Positions 37,927 through 47,552 are shown, numbered from the stretch's first letter. The stretch: DNA of 64,000 nt from Bacteroidota bacterium (GCA_021780815.1 JAJXYC010000015.1:337796-401795), one strand, 5' to 3'. The notes: generated from the sequence alone by a model not told the origin. Numbers and translations: made by a program.

Positions 37927-39285
37927 ATGGATAAAAATATGGAAACCATCGTTTGTCCAAATTGTGGAATTACAATTAATGTAGAAAGTATTTTATTACA
38001 GACAGCAGAAGCTAAAATAAAATCGGCATATACAGAAAAATTTACGAAGTTAAATACTGAATTTTTAAAAAATAAAGAATTGCTTAGAAAAGAAAAAGAA
38101 GAATTTGAAGAAAAAAAACAAAAGGAAAATGAACTCTTTATCCAAAGATTAAACAAAGAAAAACAAAAAATTGCATTAGAAACTGAACAAAAATTTAAAG
38201 AGCAAAATTTACTTGAAATTAAGACTATGCAAGAAGAAATAGAGAAAAAAAGAAAGGAAAATTTAGAGTTAAGGCAAAAAGAAATTGAAATATTGCGTAA
38301 AGAGCAGGATTTAAAAGAAAAGCAAGATTTGCTCCAGATAGAACATGATAAACAATTAATAGAATCTAAAAAACAAATAGAAAAAGAAATAGCAGAAAAA
38401 GAACAACAAAAAAATGAACTTTTTAAACAGCAAATAGAAATACAATATCAAGAGCAAAAAAAATCGTTAGAAGAACAATTAGCCTTGTTTAAAAAAGCAC
38501 GTGAAGAAGAAAGTGAAAAGCACGAAATGGAGAAGAAACAGATGCAAATACAGATGGAGCAAGTTTTAAAACAATCAGAAGAAATGAGAAAAAAAGTAGA
38601 ACAAGGTTCAATGCAGTTGCAAGGCGAAGTTCAAGAAGTAGCTTTGGAAGAGAAATTAAAAACATTGTATTTATATGATGAAATCCTTGAAGTACCGAAA
38701 GGATTTAAAGGAGCAGATGTTATTCAAGTGGTATATGACGATAATCGAAATGAATGTGGAAAAATTATATACGAAAGTAAACGAACTAAAAACTTTTCAG
38801 AAGATTGGATTCAAAAATTAAAGCAAGACCAATTAGAAGCACAAGCACAAATTGCAGTCATTGTAACTGAGGTAATGCCAAAAGATATGCCTAAATTTGG
38901 AGAAAAAGATAGTGTCTGGATTTGTACGTTTAATGATTTGCCACAAGTTTCTTTTGTTCTACGGGAAATGATGACGAGAGAATTTATTGCAAGAAAAACA
39001 CAAGAAAACAAAGGCGATAAAATGGTCATGCTCTATAATTATTTAACAAGTATTGATTTCAAACAACGCATTGAGAACATCTTTGACGCTTTTGCTTCTA
39101 TGAAATTAGAATTGGAAAAAGAAAAGCGTGCATACCAACGAATATGGAAAGAACGCGAAGTTCAAATAGAAAGAGTATTCACTAATTCAATTGATATGTA
39201 CAGCACTTTTAAAGGTATTGCAGGTAAATCTATTTTGCAAATTGACAATTTGCAGTTACCTGAGGATAATAAGTTAGATTGGTAA
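37927..39285 (+). CDS. DUF2130 coiled-coil protein with zinc-ribbon-like start
   Basis: A 452-residue protein of the uncharacterised DUF2130 family. It opens with VCPNCGITIN, half of a zinc-knuckle-like motif. Residues 45-240 are a very long, Lys/Glu/Gln-rich coiled coil. The C-terminal 220 residues are the conserved DUF2130 core (LYDEILEVPKGFKGADVIQVVYD, CGKIIYESKRTKNFSEDWIQKL, MPKFGEKDSVWICTF). The ESK within this core, after an Asp-containing strand, looks like the ExK of PD-(D/E)XK nucleases, which is my inference. I move the start from the track's TTG to the ATG at 37927, since the earlier codons overlap an inverted repeat and look noncoding. Function is unknown. Confidence 0.82.
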   Translation: MDKNMETIVCPNCGITINVESILLQTAEAKIKSAYTEKFTKLNTEFLKNKELLRKEKEEFEEKKQKENELFIQRLNKEKQKIALETEQKFKEQNLLEIKTMQEEIEKKRKENLELRQKEIEILRKEQDLKEKQDLLQIEHDKQLIESKKQIEKEIAEKEQQKNELFKQQIEIQYQEQKKSLEEQLALFKKAREEESEKHEMEKKQMQIQMEQVLKQSEEMRKKVEQGSMQLQGEVQEVALEEKLKTLYLYDEILEVPKGFKGADVIQVVYDDNRNECGKIIYESKRTKNFSEDWIQKLKQDQLEAQAQIAVIVTEVMPKDMPKFGEKDSVWICTFNDLPQVSFVLREMMTREFIARKTQENKGDKMVMLYNYLTSIDFKQRIENIFDAFASMKLELEKEKRAYQRIWKEREVQIERVFTNSIDMYSTFKGIAGKSILQIDNLQLPEDNKLDW

Positions 39286-39347
39286 TTATCTTTTTTAATT
39301 AAAAAATAATTAATTTTTAATAATTCCGTTTAAATAAAAAATATTTT

Positions 39348-39671
39348 ATGATGATTATGAAAAAATTAACAATAGAATTTCAACATTTTGAAGGTTGTCC
39401 AAACTCACCAACACTTTTGAAAAAACTAAAAAACGTGCTGATAGAATTTCCTGAACAAGTTGAATTAAAAATAGTATTAATTGAAAATGAACTTGATGCT
39501 TTAAAGTTTAAATTTATAGGCAGTCCAACTATTTTATTAAATGGAGAAGATTTATTGGGAGTGCCTTTACCTGAAAATGGTACATTAGCGTGCCGCTTTT
39601 ACCCTAAGGGGTTACCTAACGAAGAATTTTTAAAGAACAAAATTATAGAAAAAATAAATGAGTTAAATTAG
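39348..39671 (+). CDS. Small thioredoxin-fold-like protein
   Basis: A 107-residue protein with the layout of a small thioredoxin-like domain: strand [21 protein letters not shown] with a single Cys where the redox motif would be, then [10 protein letters not shown], and the cis-proline-type segment [16 protein letters not shown]. The tail [15 protein letters not shown] adds a second Cys. Similar short proteins are sometimes annotated as alkylmercury-lyase-like or DUF2703-like. It overlaps the ribosome site of the CDGSH gene (9-base gap), so the two are coupled. Candidate starts are the two ATGs in MMIM. Confidence 0.7.
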   Translation: MMIMKKLTIEFQHFEGCPNSPTLLKKLKNVLIEFPEQVELKIVLIENELDALKFKFIGSPTILLNGEDLLGVPLPENGTLACRFYPKGLPNEEFLKNKIIEKINELN

Positions 39672-39679
39672 GAGAAAAT

Positions 39680-39883
39680 ATGAAAATTATAGCAACCGAG
39701 AATGCCTCTTTATCCATTAAAATCAATGGTGGAAAAATTACAAAAGATGGTAAGGAAGAAAATATAGGTCCAAAAACAATTTACCTTTGCCGTTGTGGTG
39801 GTTCAAAGAACAAACCTTTTTGTGATGGGACACATCGTTCAATAAGCTTTCACGCCGAATCAGCCGAAATTGAAATTGAATAG
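39680..39883 (+). CDS. CDGSH iron-sulfur domain protein
   Basis: A 67-residue 2Fe-2S protein. The ligand set [18 protein letters not shown] matches the CDGSH consensus C-x-C-x2-S-x3-P-x-C-D-G-T-H, with three Cys and one His. Ahead of it lies the short strand region typical of single-domain bacterial CDGSH proteins (ISIKINGG-type). A strong AGGAG overlaps the stop of the preceding thioredoxin-like gene, 5 bases before the ATG. Likely roles are redox or cluster transfer; pairing with a thioredoxin-fold protein suggests a redox theme. Confidence 0.92.
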   Translation: MKIIATENASLSIKINGGKITKDGKEENIGPKTIYLCRCGGSKNKPFCDGTHRSISFHAESAEIEIE

Positions 39884-39911
39884 ATTATAAAATAAATTAA
39901 TTAAAAACTTC

Positions 39912-39950
39912 AAAAAAAGAAGTTATTTTTAAAAAGTAACTTCTTTTTTT
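39912..39950. terminator. Rho-independent terminator after the CDGSH gene
   Basis: A 14-base stem, AAAAAAAGAAGTTA with TAACTTCTTTTTTT, with an 11-base AT-rich loop lies 29 bases after the CDGSH stop. It ends in seven T residues on the plus strand. Confidence 0.85.
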
Positions 39951-40109
39951 ATTAATATTTGCATTATTTAGTAAAATTTTAAAATAAAAAAAATGTATAA
40001 TAATGAAACTTTTTATCAACAACTTGGTAAATAATTCAACATAGGATGTGAATAAAAAGTTAGGACGACTCATAAATTTTGATTACAAATTAATTTTTAG
40101 GAGTTTATA

Positions 40110-40685
40110 ATGAAAAAATTATTAACTTTTTGCACATTCGCACTTCTTCTTGGTAGCTCTGTTTTGAATTATAATGCAGTAGCAAAACCTTCCGAAATAG
40201 CAAAGAATTTCGCCCCATTAAAAAAACAAATGGTAAACTTTGAATTAGGTGTAAGATATATAAAACTTGCAAATTCATGGCGAGAAAATGGCGACAACAA
40301 ACTTTGTTACGAATATTTAATGAAAAGTTATATGATTCTGTCAAATTATGCAACAAACTACTGGACTGGTTATTTATATGAAAGTCTTGGTTATTTCTAC
40401 AAAGATGCAGGCGAGAATGAAAAAGCTCTAATGTATTTTATTAAAGCTAATCGTGTTTACCAAGTTTATGGTGGAACAGATGACGGCAATGGAAGTGATG
40501 CCGCAATGGCTGAACAAGTTTTAAACTTAAAAGAAAGCAAATCAAGTCCCCTCGATGAAAAGGGAGAAGGAAATGAAATACTCCCAGAAAAAGTCAGCAA
40601 GAGCGATGGAGACCACGCATCAGTAAAGAAAATGCTGCTTAATAAACTTGATGAACTCATTAAAGTTGCTAATAAATTAGATTAA
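40110..40685 (+). CDS. Exported TPR-like protein, paralogue A
   Basis: A 191-residue exported protein with a signal peptide (LLTFCTFALLLGSSVLNYNAVA). Residues 45-130 form TPR-like helices (LGVRYIKLANSWRENGD, NYWTGYLYESLGYFYKDAGENEKALMYFIKAN). The tail is charged and partly disordered. The helical part clearly matches the N-terminal half of the next gene, 40 bases downstream, so the pair arose by duplication. A strong AGGAG lies 6 bases before the ATG. The molecular role is unknown. Confidence 0.8.
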   Translation: MKKLLTFCTFALLLGSSVLNYNAVAKPSEIAKNFAPLKKQMVNFELGVRYIKLANSWRENGDNKLCYEYLMKSYMILSNYATNYWTGYLYESLGYFYKDAGENEKALMYFIKANRVYQVYGGTDDGNGSDAAMAEQVLNLKESKSSPLDEKGEGNEILPEKVSKSDGDHASVKKMLLNKLDELIKVANKLD

Positions 40686-40725
40686 TTTTAACTAATGAAT
40701 TTGTATCATAAACAAAAAAGGAAAA

Positions 40726-41859
40726 ATGAAAAATTTAGGTTTAATTATTATATCTTTAATTTTAGCAGTAAGTTACAACTTAGAATGCCAGCCATCTTAT
40801 CCAAGCAAACATCTATCTCATTCTTACGAAAAAGAACTGGGTCGCAGATTTATTAAACTTGGCTTTTCTTGGTATTCATTAAAAGACTATGATAAATCCG
40901 AGTTCTATCTAAAAAAAGGTTTATCTCTTGCTACTGCATATAAAGATTATTATTGGCAAGGAGTTGCTTATGAAACTCTTGGAAGATTAAATTACAAAGA
41001 AGGAAATCCAGACGATGCTTTATTGTTCCTGAGGCAAGCACAGGCAATGTATGATAGATATGGCTATCTTGCGAATGAAGAAGGCAGCAATTCTGCAGTA
41101 AGTTATTATATAAAATTAATCGAAATGACAAATGAAATTTCATATAATAATTTTAATTCTGACCCTGATGCAATAGTAACAGCTGGCGACAACAATTTTC
41201 ATAACAATAGTCTAGACAAAAAACTACAAGATATTTCAGATAAATATGATAATTTAATTGCAAAATATAGTGAACTTGAACAAAATTACAATAACCTTGC
41301 AAATTCAAACGATAACTTGATGCAAATGATTGCTTCACTAAATAAAAATATTATTTCTCTAATTGAACAAATTACTAATTTAATTGCTAAACTCAATGTT
41401 CCACAAAATACTGCTACCACCTTGTCTCAACAACCGAATTCAAATAATATGGAACCTATACAAATCTTTGTTTCCGATAGAATAATTTCTTTCAATTCTC
41501 AAATAGGTATCGGAACGGTGATGTATATGGATTCCAAGATAAAAATTAATGATTATGAATTTGGACCTTTTGTAATGTATGGACGAGACAAACAATTATT
41601 AACTACTGAATATGGTCTTATGGCTTCAAGAATTACATACAAAGGCGACAGTTGGGATGTTCCCGTTGATGTAAATATTGGATTTAATAACAAAGGATTT
41701 TCTTTTGCTGACGCAAGTATTTCAGTAAGATATTTTTTCAGAAACTTTGTTGGAATTTATGCAAAAGTCGGATATAATCTTTCTGACATTATAGTTTCAA
41801 GTACTTCACAAAACATACAATACTCGGTAGTGCATCTGGGTTTATATTTTAGCTATTAG
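40726..41859 (+). CDS. Exported TPR-like protein with coiled coil and beta-rich C-terminus, paralogue B
   Basis: A 377-residue exported protein. After a signal peptide come TPR-like helices matching paralogue A (LGRRFIKLGFSWYSLKDYD, YYWQGVAYETLGRLNYKEGNPDDALLFL). A coiled coil follows at about residues 165-225 (KYSELEQNYNNLANSNDNLM). The C-terminal 130 residues alternate short strands and aromatic residues (IGIGTVMYMDSKIKIN, FVGIYAKVGYNLSDII) and end in LGLYFSY, as an outer-membrane barrel or barrel-like domain would. It is followed by a terminator. Function is unknown. Confidence 0.78.
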   Translation: MKNLGLIIISLILAVSYNLECQPSYPSKHLSHSYEKELGRRFIKLGFSWYSLKDYDKSEFYLKKGLSLATAYKDYYWQGVAYETLGRLNYKEGNPDDALLFLRQAQAMYDRYGYLANEEGSNSAVSYYIKLIEMTNEISYNNFNSDPDAIVTAGDNNFHNNSLDKKLQDISDKYDNLIAKYSELEQNYNNLANSNDNLMQMIASLNKNIISLIEQITNLIAKLNVPQNTATTLSQQPNSNNMEPIQIFVSDRIISFNSQIGIGTVMYMDSKIKINDYEFGPFVMYGRDKQLLTTEYGLMASRITYKGDSWDVPVDVNIGFNNKGFSFADASISVRYFFRNFVGIYAKVGYNLSDIIVSSTSQNIQYSVVHLGLYFSY

Positions 41860-41884
41860 AAATACACTCCTAATTATAAAATAG

Positions 41885-41913
41885 AAAACCTCTCATTTTC
41901 TTGAGAGGTTTTT
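41885..41913. terminator. Bidirectional terminator between paralogue B and the RND operon
   Basis: A 10-base stem AAAACCTCTC/GAGAGGTTTT with an 8-base loop lies between two convergent stop codons, with T-rich sequence after the stem on both strands. It can end both transcripts. Confidence 0.88.
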
Positions 41914-41935
41914 ATTATTATTATGTTATTAATAT

Positions 41936-44900
41936 CTATACTTCCTGGGCAATTTCTTGTTGAATATTGTCAGTATTATGTTTACGCTCTTTAGCAAAAA
42001 TATAGTATAAAGTAGGAATAACATAAATAGTAAGTAAAGTAGAAGCAACAATACCGCCAATAGTAACAATACCAAGAGGTTGTCTCATTTCAACACCTGC
42101 ATCACCTATTCCCATTGCTAATGGTAAAGAAGCAAGAGATAATGCAGCATTTGCCATAATAATTGGTTTTAACTTAGTAACTGAAGCAAAAATAATCGCT
42201 TCTTTAACTTTTTTGCCTTGTTCTCTAACTAATTGATTGACAAAATCAAGTATTAAAATGGCGTTATTTACAACAATTCCCGTAAGCATAATAATACCCA
42301 TCAATGCTGTAATGCCTAATGGAGTGTTAGTAAAATAGCAAGCTATAACCACACCAATTAATCCAAGTGGCACAGTCATCATAATATAAAGTGGTTGAAT
42401 AAAACTTTCAAGCATAGCGGCAAGTAATAAATATGTAAGTAAAATACCAACAAAGAATGCAAATATTAAGTCAGTCATCATTTGTTTGAATAATTTTGTA
42501 CTTCCCCCATAAGCAAAACCATATCCAAAAGGTAATTTAATTTCACCCAATCTTTTATCAATTTCTGATGTTACGTTTCCCAAAGGAACACCCGGAGCAG
42601 GAGCACCTGTAAATTGGACAGTTTTAAATTTATCACGGTGCAAAATTTTAGTTGGACCAGGAGTTAAAACAATATCTGTAAGTTCTGATAATTTAAAAAC
42701 ACCTGCTTTTGTAACAATTGGAATATCCTTAATTTTTTCAGGCGAATCAATTGAATTATTAGTTAATTTAATTGTTAAATCGTATTCTTCGTTGTTTTTA
42801 TCATCTTTAAATTTAGAAGTGGACATACCTTCAATTGAAGTTCTAATTGTAAAAGCTAAGTCAGAAACATTCAAACCAAGTTCAGCAAGTTTATCCCGCT
42901 TTGGATAAAGAGTCATTTCAGGCTTTCCTATTCTCGTTGATTGTTCAAAGTTAATAAGTCCAGGAATATCCTTTAATTTTTTATAAACTTTGTCAGCTAT
43001 TTTTTGAATTTCATTTTCATTTTGACCAAGGACATAAAATTCAATTGGACTACCTTGCGAAGTTTGTTGTCCTGCCGAAACATTGATTTTAACATCTGGA
43101 ACATTTACAAGTTCTTTAGTAAATTCATCTGTAAGAGTATTAATATCTTTCTTCCGTTCTTTTCTATCAGTTAAATAAATTGTCATTACAGCAAGGTTTG
43201 AACCTAAATCTACTTGACTTGATTTACCAATATCGGTTACTGTTTGTAGTACTTCTGGATGTTTCTTTAAAATATTTTCAATTTCTTTAATTTTTTCAGA
43301 AGTTGTTTCCAAATTAGTGCCTGTTGGCAACTCAATTGTAGCAGTAGCGATACCTTGGTCAAAAGTAGGCTGGAATTCAAAGCCTAATTTACTTCCAAAA
43401 ACAAAAAGAACAAATAAGAAAAGCAAAATAGAAGATAGAACAGTTAAAAGAGCCATCTTTTTATTCTTCAAAACAACTTTCATTGACTTTTCATAAATAC
43501 TTTCAAAGTAATAATCAACCTTTTCCTCCATAAATTTCTGAAAAGCATTTTTCTTTTTCTTCTTATCCGTGAAAAATTTTGATGCTAACATAGGAGTAAG
43601 AATAAAAGAATATAAAAGCGAGAATAGTGTTGTGAAAGTTGCTGATAAAGCCAAAGCTCGCAAGAATTGTCCAACAATACTTGATAAATTTGCTAATGGA
43701 ATAAATACAACAAGATTAGTTAAAGTTGAAGCTAAAACTGCAACTATAACTTCGTTTGTCCCTTTAATAGAAGCATCAAAAGTGCTATAACCCATTTCTT
43801 TATAGCGGAAAACATTTTCAATAATAACAATAGAATTTGCTACCAACACCCCGATTGTAACAGAAATACCTAACAAGGTCATAATATTTAAATCTAACCC
43901 CCACACTTGCAAGAGCAAAAATGAAGATACCACCGATGTAGGCATTGTAATTGCGGCAATTAAAGTTGACCTTAAATCGTGTAAAAAAACGAACAAAACC
44001 AATGCTGTAAGTAAAACACCAAGATAAATATTACCTAATGTATCATTAACACTACTTTCAACGAAAGCAGCTGATTCACGAACAACTTTTAATTCCATTC
44101 CTGGTGGAAGTTTTGCAAGAATATCTGGTAAAACTGCTTTTGTTTTATTTACTATGTCCACAACATTTCCATCTGGACTTTTAATAAGTCCTAAACGGAT
44201 AGCATTATCATAACGGCGGTGATTTTTCACATCTAAAAAAGCAGACATAAGTGAAATTTTCTTGCCTGTATCAGCAACTTGTGCAAATTCACGTAATTTC
44301 TTTAAACCAAATGGAGTTGGAATATCTGTATTCAAAATAGTAGAAATAGAATCGTATTGTCCTTTTAAGCGAACAGAGTATTCTTGATTGCCAATACTAA
44401 AAGTACCCCCTGGTATATCGTAGTTTTGAGCACTAATAGCACCCATAAGTGCAGGTAAAGAAAGCATATTTTCATACACAGTTCTATCGTTAAGTTTCAC
44501 TTGTATTTCACGTTCTTGACCACCGCTAATTGTAACATTTGCCACACCTTTAATTTGTGATAATCTATCTCTTACAACTTTATCGGCATAATCATATAGT
44601 TGTATTGGACTTACATCGCCACTTAAAACAATATCAGCAACAGGAGTTGCTCTTAAATCAACTTTTGTAACAATTGGCTTTTTTGCGTCTGTGGGTAAAT
44701 CGTTAATTATTTGGTCAATTTTATCTTTTACCTCTTGATTTGCAACATCAACATCTTTGTTCAAATCAAATTGAACAATAATTATAGAAACACCATCAAG
44801 AGAATAGGAATCTATATCATCTATTCCTTCTATTGTTGTTACAGCATCTTCTAACTTCTTTGTTACGAGAGTTTCAATTTCTTTTGGTCCAGCGCCTGGA

Positions 44901-45052
44901 TAAACAGTTTGTATTGTAACATAAGGTATTTTCACATCAGGCATTAAATTCATACTTAATGTGCGAAGAGCAAGGTACCCGAAAAATGAGAGTACAATTA
45001 CAATTACAATCATAAATACAGGACGTTTTACCGATAAATCAGCTACACCCAT
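41936..45052 (-). CDS. RND-family efflux permease (HAE1-like)
   Basis: The inner-membrane pump of a tripartite efflux system, 1038 residues with the usual 12 membrane segments and two large periplasmic loops. Family features are the N-terminal DLSVKRPVFMIVIVIVLSFFGYLAL, PGAGPKEIETLVTKKLEDA and the symmetric half GSTKLFKQMMTDLIFAFFVG. The TM4 segment reads TIGVLVANSIVIIENVFR: where most HAE1 pumps have LVDD or LVDN, this one has Ala-Asn, so the usual proton-relay Asp is missing. TM10 reads GIVVNNAILILDF. It is the last gene of a tetR-tolC-MFP-RND operon, 8 bases after the adaptor gene. Substrate unknown. Confidence 0.94.
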   Translation of the reverse strand: MGVADLSVKRPVFMIVIVIVLSFFGYLALRTLSMNLMPDVKIPYVTIQTVYPGAGPKEIETLVTKKLEDAVTTIEGIDDIDSYSLDGVSIIIVQFDLNKDVDVANQEVKDKIDQIINDLPTDAKKPIVTKVDLRATPVADIVLSGDVSPIQLYDYADKVVRDRLSQIKGVANVTISGGQEREIQVKLNDRTVYENMLSLPALMGAISAQNYDIPGGTFSIGNQEYSVRLKGQYDSISTILNTDIPTPFGLKKLREFAQVADTGKKISLMSAFLDVKNHRRYDNAIRLGLIKSPDGNVVDIVNKTKAVLPDILAKLPPGMELKVVRESAAFVESSVNDTLGNIYLGVLLTALVLFVFLHDLRSTLIAAITMPTSVVSSFLLLQVWGLDLNIMTLLGISVTIGVLVANSIVIIENVFRYKEMGYSTFDASIKGTNEVIVAVLASTLTNLVVFIPLANLSSIVGQFLRALALSATFTTLFSLLYSFILTPMLASKFFTDKKKKKNAFQKFMEEKVDYYFESIYEKSMKVVLKNKKMALLTVLSSILLFLFVLFVFGSKLGFEFQPTFDQGIATATIELPTGTNLETTSEKIKEIENILKKHPEVLQTVTDIGKSSQVDLGSNLAVMTIYLTDRKERKKDINTLTDEFTKELVNVPDVKINVSAGQQTSQGSPIEFYVLGQNENEIQKIADKVYKKLKDIPGLINFEQSTRIGKPEMTLYPKRDKLAELGLNVSDLAFTIRTSIEGMSTSKFKDDKNNEEYDLTIKLTNNSIDSPEKIKDIPIVTKAGVFKLSELTDIVLTPGPTKILHRDKFKTVQFTGAPAPGVPLGNVTSEIDKRLGEIKLPFGYGFAYGGSTKLFKQMMTDLIFAFFVGILLTYLLLAAMLESFIQPLYIMMTVPLGLIGVVIACYFTNTPLGITALMGIIMLTGIVVNNAILILDFVNQLVREQGKKVKEAIIFASVTKLKPIIMANAALSLASLPLAMGIGDAGVEMRQPLGIVTIGGIVASTLLTIYVIPTLYYIFAKERKHNTDNIQQEIAQEV

Positions 45053-45060
45053 TTTGACTC

Positions 45061-46104
45061 CTATTCTTGAATTTTAACTTTAATACCATTTGTCAATAAA
45101 TTGACACCTTCCGAAATAATTTTATCATTTGGTTTTAACCCAGAGATAATTTCTACTTGGTCACCTTGTGCTTTACCAATCTGCACTTCTTGTGCAGTTG
45201 CCGTATTCCCATCAGCTAGATAAACATAGTTCTTACCAGATATCAAGGCAATAGCACTCCTTGGTATAACTATGGCTTGTGGATTGTTGTAATAAACAAA
45301 TGATATTTCAACCGTCATTCCAACTTTTAATTCATGCTTTGGATTAGGAAATTCTGCTTCAATTTTAAAAGCTTTTCTCATTTGGTCTTGCGCCAATGCA
45401 ACTTCTGAAATATGACCTTTATATACCTTATCGTTTAACTTAATTTCAACTCCCATTCCATTTTTAATGTATTGTAATTCTTGGTCATTAACCCAAAATA
45501 TTGCTTTCATCTTGTCAATTTGTGCAACTGTGAATAATTTGTCTCCGTTTTTAACTTTTTGACCTTCTTCAACATTTTTTTCTACGATTAGTCCACTGAT
45601 AGGTGATTCTACGAAAAGCATTTGTTTTAATGATTCATAATTTCTTTTTGCTACTAAATATTGTGTTTCTGTATTATCAAAATTTTGTTGAGATGTTTCT
45701 CCCCCAGCAAGTAAAGCTTTCATTCTATCATACATCTTCTTCAAATTATCAAAACTTACTTTTGCTTGTTCAAATTGTAAAGCAGGATTATCAGTAGGAA
45801 ATTCTACAACAACTTGATTTTCTTTAACAGCAGCACCAACTTTAAATGAAAACTTTTCAACTTTGTCCCCTACCATTGATGTTACAACAGATTGACGGTA
45901 ACCTTCAAGTGTGGACATATAATTGAACCTTAAAGTTAAATCTTGTTGAGAAATATTCATTACTCTTACAGGAACCCCTTGTTCTTTGCGGATTTCATCC
46001 ATACTTTTAGATGCTACTTTTTGCTTTTGACCGCAAGATTGAATTAAAAATGCTGAAATGACAAGTATAATGCCAAGTTTCATAAATTTTGTGTAATTAC
46101 TCAT
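45061..46104 (-). CDS. RND efflux periplasmic adaptor (membrane fusion lipoprotein)
   Basis: The periplasmic adaptor of the tripartite pump. The leader ends in the lipobox LIQSCGQKQ. Then follow the barrel-sandwich halves (VTSMVGDKVEKFSFKVGAAV and ESPISGLIVEKNVEEGQKVKNGDKLFTVA), the helical hairpin (FEQAKVSFDNLKKMYDRMKALL), the beta-barrel domain and the membrane-proximal domain (VQIGKAQGDQVEIISGLKPNDKII). The 347-residue length is normal. It lies between the TolC gene (26-base gap) and the permease gene (8-base gap). Confidence 0.93.
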   Translation of the reverse strand: MSNYTKFMKLGIILVISAFLIQSCGQKQKVASKSMDEIRKEQGVPVRVMNISQQDLTLRFNYMSTLEGYRQSVVTSMVGDKVEKFSFKVGAAVKENQVVVEFPTDNPALQFEQAKVSFDNLKKMYDRMKALLAGGETSQQNFDNTETQYLVAKRNYESLKQMLFVESPISGLIVEKNVEEGQKVKNGDKLFTVAQIDKMKAIFWVNDQELQYIKNGMGVEIKLNDKVYKGHISEVALAQDQMRKAFKIEAEFPNPKHELKVGMTVEISFVYYNNPQAIVIPRSAIALISGKNYVYLADGNTATAQEVQIGKAQGDQVEIISGLKPNDKIISEGVNLLTNGIKVKIQE

Positions 46105-46130
46105 TTTATAACTCCAAATTATATTCTTAT

Positions 46131-47552
46131 TTAGTTTTCAACTTTTATTTTAAAATACTTTTTATCTAAATTTCCAGTCAAATTATTAATTTCGTCAATT
46201 GTTGAAATATACTGATAAACAGTTTGCAAACGATTAGTTTTTGCTTGCCGCAAAGCTAAATCTGAATTTTCAATTTCTAATTGATTACCTGTCCCTTCTT
46301 TATATCTTAATTGAGAAATATCATAAGCTCGTTGAGCAAGATCTATATTTCTATTTTGCGCTTCTATATTTGCTTGGATTTTTTTAATTTCAGTTAATTT
46401 TGATTTAATTTGAGCAGTTATAAAATCTTTATATTGACTAATACTTTCGTCAGTTTTCATAACAGCGATTTTATCTTGTTCTACTATTCTGGAAGTACGG
46501 AATCCGTTAAATAAATTAATCGAAAAGTTCAATCCAATCATAGATTGACGGTAATTTTGAAAGTTCAAATTATCAGCAGTTCCTTGGAAAGAATAATTCC
46601 CAAATGCCGCAATTGTTGGATAATAATTCGCAACATCTAAATCAATCAGGGCATTGTTAAAATTACGAGAATATTTCATTGTTTGCAAATCAAAGTTATT
46701 GTCTAAAGCCAATTTGATATATTCATCTTCAGATAAAAGTTGTTTATCCTCGTATTTCAATTCACCTTCAAGATTAATTTCTTCGCTTTGGTCAAGTCCT
46801 AATACCAATTTAAGATTATTTTTGGCAGTTTCTAAATTACTTTCCATTTGGTAAACTGTAGGTCGTATGTTTTCAACTTGTACTTCTGCCCTTAAAGCAT
46901 CGAATTCAGCTACCATGCCTTGTTTTTGCAAAGCTTTGACATTATCAAAATTCTTTTGAGCATTTTCAAAACTTTCCTTTGTAATTTTTAATATTTCTTG
47001 CGACAACAAAGTACCGTAAAATGCTTTCTTTGTATTTAACACAGTGGTTGAAATTTTACTTATTAAAGATTCACGAGCAAGTTGTTCATATACACCTGCT
47101 GAACTGATACCTTGGAAAACAGCAGAACTAAAAAGAATTTGTTGTAATTGAACAGTTGTGCTATAACTATTTGCAAGTGTAAAGGATTGTAAAATATCTT
47201 GAACAGGCAAATATTTGCTTTTGTCTTCAGGCAACAATTTCTCTTTAAACAGTATCCCATAAGCGGCATTTGTTAAAAGCGAATAAAAGTCAGGGAAAGC
47301 CATCATAGGCTTTTGAAGGAAATGTGAAAATTGTGCTGTAAAATCAAGCGTAGGATAAGCATATCCATAAGCTTCTTTAACAGCGGAACGAGCCCTATCA
47401 AGCTCTAATGTTGCAATTTTTATATCTTTATTACTGTTTATTGCAATCGTTATTGCACTATCAAGTGTAATATCCCTTGCAATTACATTCTGCACAATAA
47501 AAGAAGAAAAAACAATTACAGAAAATAGGAATAATTTTAATTGTGTTTGCAT
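46131..47552 (-). CDS. TolC-family outer-membrane efflux protein
   Basis: The outer-membrane channel of the tripartite system. A signal peptide (LFLFSVIVFSSFIVQNVIA) is followed by two repeats of long helices and short barrel strands, e.g. ITLDSAITIAINSNKDIKIATLELDRARSAVKEAYGYAYP and DEYIKLALDNNFDLQTMKYSRNFNNALIDLDVANYYP. RIVEQDKIAVMK and QLRYKEGTGNQLEIENSDLALRQAK are typical of the family C-terminal part. The 473-residue length is normal. It lies 42 bases after the TetR gene and 26 before the adaptor gene. Confidence 0.93.
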   Translation of the reverse strand: MQTQLKLFLFSVIVFSSFIVQNVIARDITLDSAITIAINSNKDIKIATLELDRARSAVKEAYGYAYPTLDFTAQFSHFLQKPMMAFPDFYSLLTNAAYGILFKEKLLPEDKSKYLPVQDILQSFTLANSYSTTVQLQQILFSSAVFQGISSAGVYEQLARESLISKISTTVLNTKKAFYGTLLSQEILKITKESFENAQKNFDNVKALQKQGMVAEFDALRAEVQVENIRPTVYQMESNLETAKNNLKLVLGLDQSEEINLEGELKYEDKQLLSEDEYIKLALDNNFDLQTMKYSRNFNNALIDLDVANYYPTIAAFGNYSFQGTADNLNFQNYRQSMIGLNFSINLFNGFRTSRIVEQDKIAVMKTDESISQYKDFITAQIKSKLTEIKKIQANIEAQNRNIDLAQRAYDISQLRYKEGTGNQLEIENSDLALRQAKTNRLQTVYQYISTIDEINNLTGNLDKKYFKIKVEN

